NCBI GenBank assembly: GCA_011800155.1
Contig: CM022377.1
Coordinates: 1,116,001-1,180,000, forward strand
Direction: 5' to 3'
Length of the DNA: 64,000 bases
Source of the DNA: Flammulina velutipes
Taxonomy: Eukaryota; Basidiomycota; Agaricomycetes; Agaricales; Physalacriaceae
Shown: positions 58,172-64,000 of the stretch, in pieces
Numbering within the stretch: position 1 is the stretch's first letter
Layout: each line of letters starts with the position of its first letter
Program-made: the position numbers and the translations under genes
The notes under the pieces: model-generated
Told to the model about the DNA's origin: nothing
Database searches by the model: none
The model's input: only the letters and a program-made list of their open reading frames with translations

Positions 58172-58563
58172 AGGCTTTATGAGGCGAGCGGATGGGATTG
58201 TTGTTAGGATTTTCGACCCGGACATTTTCTACATTACTTTGGACTTTCTGTAGCTTTGTGTTAGGAATTACGACCATTCACTTTTAACCTATGTATGTCG
58301 GGTTCTGAGATCTCAAGGCCGATAGTCGGAAGCTCTGGTCTCCAAGGAAGAAATGTAGCCTCTGCTAGTGAGGCTTAGAACCTCAGAAAGGAGAAGCTCT
58401 CTGTTACGTCAAACAAGGAACAGTGCTGAAGCGCGCAGACGGACACCGTCCGTCGTGGGCACTACAGGTAATCAAGTACCGCCGACCGGCAAAACTGAGC
58501 GCCAGATTGAATCACTCATCAACCGTTTTCTCTTCTACCATCATCGTCAAATCCACCACCGCC
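58172..58563. other. Intergenic stretch
   Basis: 3' flank of paralogue A and promoter of the next gene. Nothing recognised. Confidence 0.4.
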
Positions 58564-59186
58564 ATGTTCACGATGCTCAGCGCCCTCTGCTTCATACTCC
58601 AACTGACTGTCTTTGTTGTCCAATGTACGCCTTGACAGATGAATGACGCATAATCTTCACTGATTCGCGCCATTTGCAATACTATTATTATAGCTTCCGC
58701 ACATTCTTTTGCACCACACTCTTTAGGTCTGGCGTCCCATTCGCACTTGAGCTTGATTTCTCTTCGCGCCGACGAGTCGCTCAACCTTGCTGGCATTCCC
58801 GATGTCTGCAATGCCGATTGCGGAGGCCTCGTTAACGTTGTCGTGAGTCTGATCACGTACGTCGGGACCTGATTATTGATTAGCCCAGGCTTGCGGACAA
58901 CGAGCCACCGAATGCGTGTGCTCGACAGTGTACAACGGCTCCTCGTCTGCTTGTATGGCCTGCTTAAAGAAGTCCGCCTCCACCGACGAGCAAGTATCAT
59001 TATCAAATACTTTAGAAGATAGTAAGCGCTCTTTATTCGCTCAAGCGGGGGCACTCATTTATATCATCAGTGTACAGCACCTGTAAGGAGAGAGCTGCTG
59101 CAAATGGTGGTCATACCACAAGACCTGCTGTCGTGGGAGCCACAATCATCGCCTCCTTCATTCCCGCCATTGTCTCTGTACTTTGA
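58564..59186 (+). CDS. Small Cys-rich secreted, GPI-type protein (CFEM-like spacing)
   Basis: Exons 58564-58624, 58694-58842, 58889-59021 and 59071-59186 give 152 aa in frame. There is a signal peptide (MFTMLSALCFILQLTVFVV), eight cysteines in the mature part (DVCNADCGG, ACGQRATECVCS, ACMACLKK, STCKER) and a hydrophobic C-terminus (VVGATIIASFIPAIVSVL) fit for a GPI anchor. The C-x3-C and C-x-C spacing recalls CFEM domains but does not match fully. It lies between the two inverted small secreted paralogues. Function unknown, probably at the cell surface. Confidence 0.75.
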
Positions 59187-59456
59187 ATGATTCAAGGAGA
59201 CGGGACATCAACAGACATACTGCATTCTTTACTAACACACTCGTTTATTAGACACTTAGACAGACTTGATGTTTGACATGTATACAGATCGACGCTTTTG
59301 GATGAACAAGACTCCCAATCTTTTTTGGCGTGCGCACACCATAGATAGAATGTAACATGAAGACCTACAACAAAAAATCCAAGAGACAACGAAGCAATGG
59401 CAAATCAATAACACTAAATATCCTTGATAACTGTCCCATATTCATGACTACCCATC
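59187..59456. other. Convergent 3' flanks
   Basis: Between the Cys-rich gene and paralogue B. Nothing recognised. Confidence 0.4.
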
Positions 59457-60116
59457 TCAATTGCCCGTGAAGAAGTTGAAAAGAGAACAAGCGCCACCAA
59501 GATACGCGACGTTGTTGGGAGTGGGTCCAATAGACAAACATTTATCACCTTGAGCAGGAGATCTAATAATGCAACTCGAGGCGACTCTGGCGTTCTTGAG
59601 CCCCGAGATTCCAGTCGCGCAGAATGTGCACGAGACAGTCCAGATTTGGTCACTGAGATGAACGAAATTGTTATTCTCCCAGAAGAAAGCTACATGTGCA
59701 GGACTTACGGATCATTACCACTATCGGAGGCTTGCCTCAACTGAACGGAACCATCGGAGCGAGAGGTAACAGCGAGGTTATTGTTGACGACATCCCTTGA
59801 CGAACGAGGTGAGCAAATTGCGCCACACAAATCGACGAAAAACGTACTTGATGATGTACGACGTAGTGGGCTGGCCAGTCTGCTGAAAGTGCCAGTCGAC
59901 GGCGGAGGGACCTCTGAAGCTGGAGGAACCAAGGGGAGAGGCCACCTGGAGGTCTCTGACACCAAGCTGGTTACGACCAGTAGCATCGTTGACACGGAGT
60001 CCAGCGCCCTCAAAATTGGGAGAGCACTCAGCCGACTGGCGCGCATCGAGGGGGGTAGCGCAAACGGCGGAAAGCGCGGAGACAATGGCGAGGATGAGAG
60101 TAGAAGAGGTCAACAT
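59457..60116 (-). CDS. Small secreted protein, paralogue B
   Basis: Exons 60116-59848, 59795-59709 and 59652-59457 give 183 aa. Exons 2 and 3 are exactly as long as in paralogue A (87 and 196 nt), so the two are an inverted duplication. The signal peptide is MLTSSTLILAIVSALSAVCA. The mature part (CSPNFEGAGLRVNDATGRNQ, VDWHFQQTGQPTTSYIIKDV, VSCTFCATGISG, CLSIGP, FNFFTGN) is clearly homologous, with several differences. The first intron contains a reverse copy of the recurrent TGCGCCACA motif. Function unknown. Confidence 0.8.
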
Positions 60117-60218
60117 TATGATAGAACAATGGAGGACGCTTCAAGCTTGCTGTTTAGGAAAGGAATGCCAGGAAGAGATGGATATGGCGAGTGAGAATTG
60201 GGAGAGGAAGCTGGCTAG

Positions 60219-60226
60219 CTTTTATA
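60219..60226 (-). promoter_or_regulatory. TATA box of paralogue B
   Basis: TATAAAAG on the minus strand, about 100 bp upstream of the start at 60116. Confidence 0.45.
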
Positions 60227-61140
60227 CTTGGTCTGAAGGTCCGTCGGACATGCTAGAGCTTACCACACACATTAGTTGGGCGGGTAGTACTGCCCATTCT
60301 GTTGACACGGAGTACCCCAGAATCGCCCTGGAACGGTGGTATACGAGGGGGTGAGCTGGAACATGGTATTAACGCACTGTAACAGTAAAGATTGAGGCAC
60401 ATACACCCATGCGGACCCGACGACTCTCGAGACCTTTCTCGAGCCTCGAGTCGATACTAATCTAACATTCTGACAGATGGCCGCTGGCGAAAACGGGCAT
60501 AAAGACATCTTGGTAGTCTCGTGATGATCCAGATGTCGACGAGATGGTGGGTGTAATATCTTGGGAATATATTGCGATTCCTCGTCCCCTTGGTCCTGGT
60601 TGGTCCTGGCTGGGAGGCGAGTTCCCACAGGCTGGCATCTGACCTCTCCAGGTCCTCCCCTCCCTCAGAGCGAAACGGTGTCGAAACGTCTGCACTTCCG
60701 ATAGTCTGGCGCGAATGAGCCCAGTACAGAGAGCAAGGGGCCTCCCAGCCCATCTCCAGAACTTCTCCCGCGATATCCCCGCTATGGTTGTAGAAGATCG
60801 GCATGATCTCTCCCACGATCAGACACGGTTCCGAACTGCAACGCGCTTGCTGGTGAACTTGTGTGAGGATAACGTATTGGAATAACAGACTTCGAACTTC
60901 CCTTCCTTGAGGTCACAGGGAGTGGGAGATGGGTATTGCTATTAGGAAGTTAGAGACGACAGTGTTAGAAGGAGAAAGTCATGCGTCAGCCCGGTCGCCA
61001 GAAGTTAGAGAGTGAGTGATAATTAAACATACTTACTTACTATGGATTCGACTACTAGGTCAAACCAAGGTCAAACGTGGTGCTTCCTGACTGTAATGAA
61101 AAGTATGAAGACAGTCGTTCTATAAGTACGTCGTCGTTGT

Positions 61141-61205
61141 TGAACAAGGAGAATCAGGGACGATATTCCGACCGGTGATACCGGCAATGCCGTTCTCCTT
61201 GTTCA
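61141..61205. repeat. Perfect 13-bp inverted repeat (hairpin)
   Basis: TGAACAAGGAGAA (61141-61153) is repeated as its exact reverse complement at 61193-61205, with a 39-nt spacer containing a smaller CCGGT/ACCGG palindrome. Confidence 0.8.
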
Positions 61206-61742
61206 GATACATGTGGCGCAGGAGATAGAGTCCCATTGGCAGTAGATCTGGGTTACCCGAATTATCCAATTACTTATTTTCGGATGGTGATATCGTCTTA
61301 GACATCCCACTAGAGGAACATCCGTTCAAGACGCCGATGAGGGTAACAGGTAGCATTTTGTTTAGGTTATTACGAGGGCGAAGATAGGCTTAGAGTGCTG
61401 AGTGTGTGTCAAAGAATATTTCTCTTGAGTATTTCTAGTCAACACTCATCGACGTTGAACGTTTGAGCTTGAGAGCGCTTTAGGCGAGCGGTGACACCGG
61501 CCCGACAACGCCGCACCATTCATTTGATCAACTTGGATTAGTGCTGTCACATAGTCGTTGAATTAGTGTCGCCGTCTGTCATCGCGCCCGTCCTTTAAAC
61601 TTACTTTTATCCATGTTGCTCTATGAATCCGAAAGGTACCATTCTTATCGACTCCATGGTGCTCCTCCCGTCCTTCAAGGTCGGACTCCTTGTCAACCGC
61701 TGTGGCCACGGGTTGACCTGACCTGTACGGTTCTTACGCGCG

Positions 61743-61749
61743 TATAAAA
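61743..61749 (+). promoter_or_regulatory. TATA box of the FAD oxidase gene
   Basis: TATAAAA lies about 50 bp upstream of the ATG at 61798. Confidence 0.55.
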
Positions 61750-61797
61750 AGGAAATCTGGCAGCTTTTGCTCTTTCTCTGTTCTTTTACCTCTCACC

Positions 61798-64000
61798 ATG
61801 GTATCCCTTTTGCCCCTCTGGTACTTTCTTATAACCGCTCTTTTCACGGCGACAATCGCGATCGGAAATACATATCAAGTTCAAGACGCCTTTATTCACT
61901 CAGGTAAGTGCAGGATTCAACCGATTGACGCTACACTACTGATTGTTTATACCTAGTAGGTCCTTATGTTCCTGCGTGCGCTTGGTCACGCTTGAACTCC
62001 ACCATTGGTGGACGTCTCCAAAGAGCTACCCCCTTCGCAAGTTCCTGTTTCGAGCACTCGACCGTTGCAAACAAATCTTACGACCTTTACGCATGTGCAA
62101 AGATAAAAGCTGAATACTTAGATCCGGGTACGTAGGACGATCCTACGTGGATTTACTCGAGATACCCTCCTGACAATATGAATAGCTATTCGCTCAGATC
62201 TATTTGGCGCCTATATTAATGTAAGGCTGGCTGTTTTTCTCATGATCTTTAGCTTACAGTCACGACCAGGCTCAATGGGAAGCGTGTCAAGCCAAGTCTG
62301 AGCAATGCACCCTCAATTGGTTGGATCCCAGCGCTACTCCGCCGCAGATCTGTCAGCAGGGCGCTGTACCATCTTACTATGTACATGGGTCCCCGGTTCA
62401 TCAGTACCCTCTCATTCCTTTTTCATAGATTGATGTGCAAGATTATAGGGACGTCGTAGCTGCCTTTGACTTCGCCCAGGCGGAGAACGTGCCCGTCACG
62501 ATAAAGAATACTGGAGTACGTTCTTCTAACGCATATATATTTATATTTAGCTGACATTCGATTAAAAAAACAAAGCATGACTATATGGGTCGAAGCAGTG
62601 GGCCTAACACGTTGGGTATTTGGGTGAGTCAATGTCCTGTTTGTGTGGCGTAGTATCTTAATTTGTCAATTCAAGACTCATCACCTCAAATCGGTGGGAC
62701 CGTTACCATGGTACAATTACTGGATTTCTAACAGATAATCAGGTCTCTTATGACGCGGAGTTCGTCCCCGCCGGATGCACAAATAGGCCATCAACGAGTG
62801 CAGTAACATTTGGGGTATGTTCTTAGTTGTCAACTTAGTATGTATCTCACCGCTCGGGGTCATAACAGAGTGGTGTCCAGTTCTTTGATTTGCTTGAGTT
62901 CGCAAATGAACATAACATCACCATTCCTGGCGGCGCCGAACCTACTGTTGGTATTGGTGGTGGCTATCTGCAGGTCTGTGACTACGATTACTCCATGAAT
63001 CAACACTTATCATGGTGTAGGGAGGTGGGCATAGGTACATATGATGTGTCCTACTTTTTTCTTGGTTGATGTAGCTTTTGCAGTCCTTTGTCAAACATCT
63101 TTGGCTTAGCGGTGGATCGAGTGGTGAGCGTTGATTCATTCCATATTGCAATCATTTCATGCTGCCTACGTGTAGCTGGAGTTCGAAGTCGTCGTTCCGA
63201 CTGGGGACCTACTCGTAGCCAACGACTGTCAGAATTCTGATCTATTCTTTGCGCTCAGAGGAGGGGGAGGAGGTACCTTTGGAGTTGTTATGTCCGCAAC
63301 GACGCGTGCGCTCCCGCGTGCTAACCTCGTTACGTTAGTACATTTTTCGCCGCACATCACGAGTCTAATAGTCCAAAAGTGTGTCTGCCAGAATCACAGC
63401 AGAGACGCCTATCGAACGATTTCTGGAATTCGTCATTCCGCGTTCTGTTCAATGGTCAAGGGATGGTGAGTTCATCTTTCTCGATATGGTGTAACCTGAA
63501 GATATACTGTATATAGGCTGGAGTGGCTACATATACGTAGGTGGTGCCTACTACTCTATGAGTTACTCTGATTAGCCACCACAGAGTCAGGGAATTTTCC
63601 ATTTGAGCAAACTGGATATATCAACTGAGGAGGCGCTTGCATATATGGCACCTCTTCAACAATTCATACGGGATGAACTCAACCTAACTTTGACGACAAC
63701 AACTTCATCGTCGTATGGCGAGTTCCATGAGATATTTATGCGCCAGTCTACCGAGGGTCTGGTGGGTCGTCCGTCATTATTATAGGATCGACAGACTGAC
63801 CGCAATTACCTATAGCCTCAATGCATCCCAGTCTTTGCAGCGTCTCGCCTTATTCCTGCATCGACTTTCACAGATTCTCCGACCGAATTGCTCGAGGTGC
63901 TGATGAGTTTGATCAAGAGGATGCCGGTCTCTTTCATATTCGCCAACGCACCCTATAGCTATAGCACGTTTCCGGATAGTGGGCCGACCAGTGTAACACC
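61798..64000 (+). CDS. Secreted BBE-like FAD-linked oxidase (3' end outside window)
   Basis: A signal peptide ([20 protein letters not shown]) is followed by many small exons. The FAD-binding PCMH domain is seen as [40 protein letters not shown] (the His that carries covalent FAD), then [44 protein letters not shown]-type [17 protein letters not shown] and [16 protein letters not shown]. Where bicovalent berberine-bridge enzymes carry a Cys before PTVG, this one reads GGAEPTVG, so FAD is probably held by His only. Members oxidise alcohols, sugars or alkaloid-like substrates outside the cell. The gene continues past the right edge, and exon limits are approximate. Confidence 0.85.

Larger units (their letters stand above)
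60227..61797. other. Long intergenic stretch
   Basis: About 1.6 kb with no convincing gene. The overlapping minus-strand ORFs 60272-60816 lack family features. It holds a 13-bp inverted repeat (listed), a TGTGGCGCA motif at 61212-61220, and the TATA box of the next gene. Confidence 0.45.

Noticed and set aside
60272..60816. Overlapping minus-strand ORFs upstream of paralogue B
   Set aside because: Three frames are open by chance for 70-120 codons. There are no signal peptides, domains or splice support.
55069..64000. The two FAD enzymes and the secreted proteins as one functional operon-like system
   Set aside because: The FAD enzymes belong to different families, lie 5 kb apart with long gaps, and nothing in the sequence ties their expression together.

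Overview
The window is nuclear DNA of a filamentous basidiomycete, most likely an Agaricomycete (mushroom-forming fungus). The evidence is dense genes on both strands, nearly all split by 45-60 nt GT-AG introns, basidiomycete-typical protein families (DUF6534 and DUF7587 proteins, an agaricomycete Tc1/mariner-like DDE transposase, thaumatin-like and small secreted proteins), and no bacterial or organellar features. I saw no rRNA, tRNA or CRISPR. Exon boundaries were read by eye from splice signals and frame continuity, so small internal errors are possible. Gene ends are firmer than internal junctions.

Layout. 0-10 kb: the 3' end of a C2H2 zinc-finger gene, a hard-to-resolve membrane glycoprotein gene (about 1.2-4.1 kb), and an inverted pair of MYND zinc-finger paralogues (4.25 and 8.25 kb) enclosing a low-complexity protein and a CFEM GPI-anchored protein. 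9.6-16 kb: a three-finger C2H2 protein, RTF1 (Paf1 complex), OPI10/Hikeshi and a thaumatin-like protein. 16-27 kb: the 1,3-beta-glucan synthase FKS1, a small two-TM protein and an APC-type permease. 26.8-33 kb: a Yip1-family Golgi protein, a TCD1-type tRNA t6A dehydratase and an O-methyltransferase. 32-43 kb: DUF7587, F-box and small membrane or mitochondrial proteins, a His/Lys-repeat secreted protein, CNOT11 and an unknown gene. 43-45 kb: a MIC12-like MICOS subunit and purine nucleoside phosphorylase.

45.7-48.7 kb is a complete DNA transposon with near-perfect 38-bp terminal inverted repeats, a TA target-site duplication and an intact three-exon transposase of about 790 aa. It lies 51 bp upstream of the start codon of a KRE6/SKN1-type GH16 gene. 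Then follow a DAP1-like haem protein, a DUF6534 membrane protein, a secreted DAO-type FAD oxidoreductase, an inverted pair of small secreted paralogues around a Cys-rich GPI-type protein, and the 5' part of a secreted BBE-like FAD oxidase running off the right edge.

Most genes are unrelated housekeeping or surface functions rather than one pathway. A loose theme is the cell wall and surface (FKS1, KRE6-like, CFEM, thaumatin-like and small secreted proteins). The strongest observations outside ordinary annotation are the intact transposon beside KRE6, a 9-mer (TGCGCCACA) occurring at least 13 times, mostly outside exons, and non-canonical splice donors in one MYND copy (AT-AG) and in the phosphorylase gene (GC-AG).
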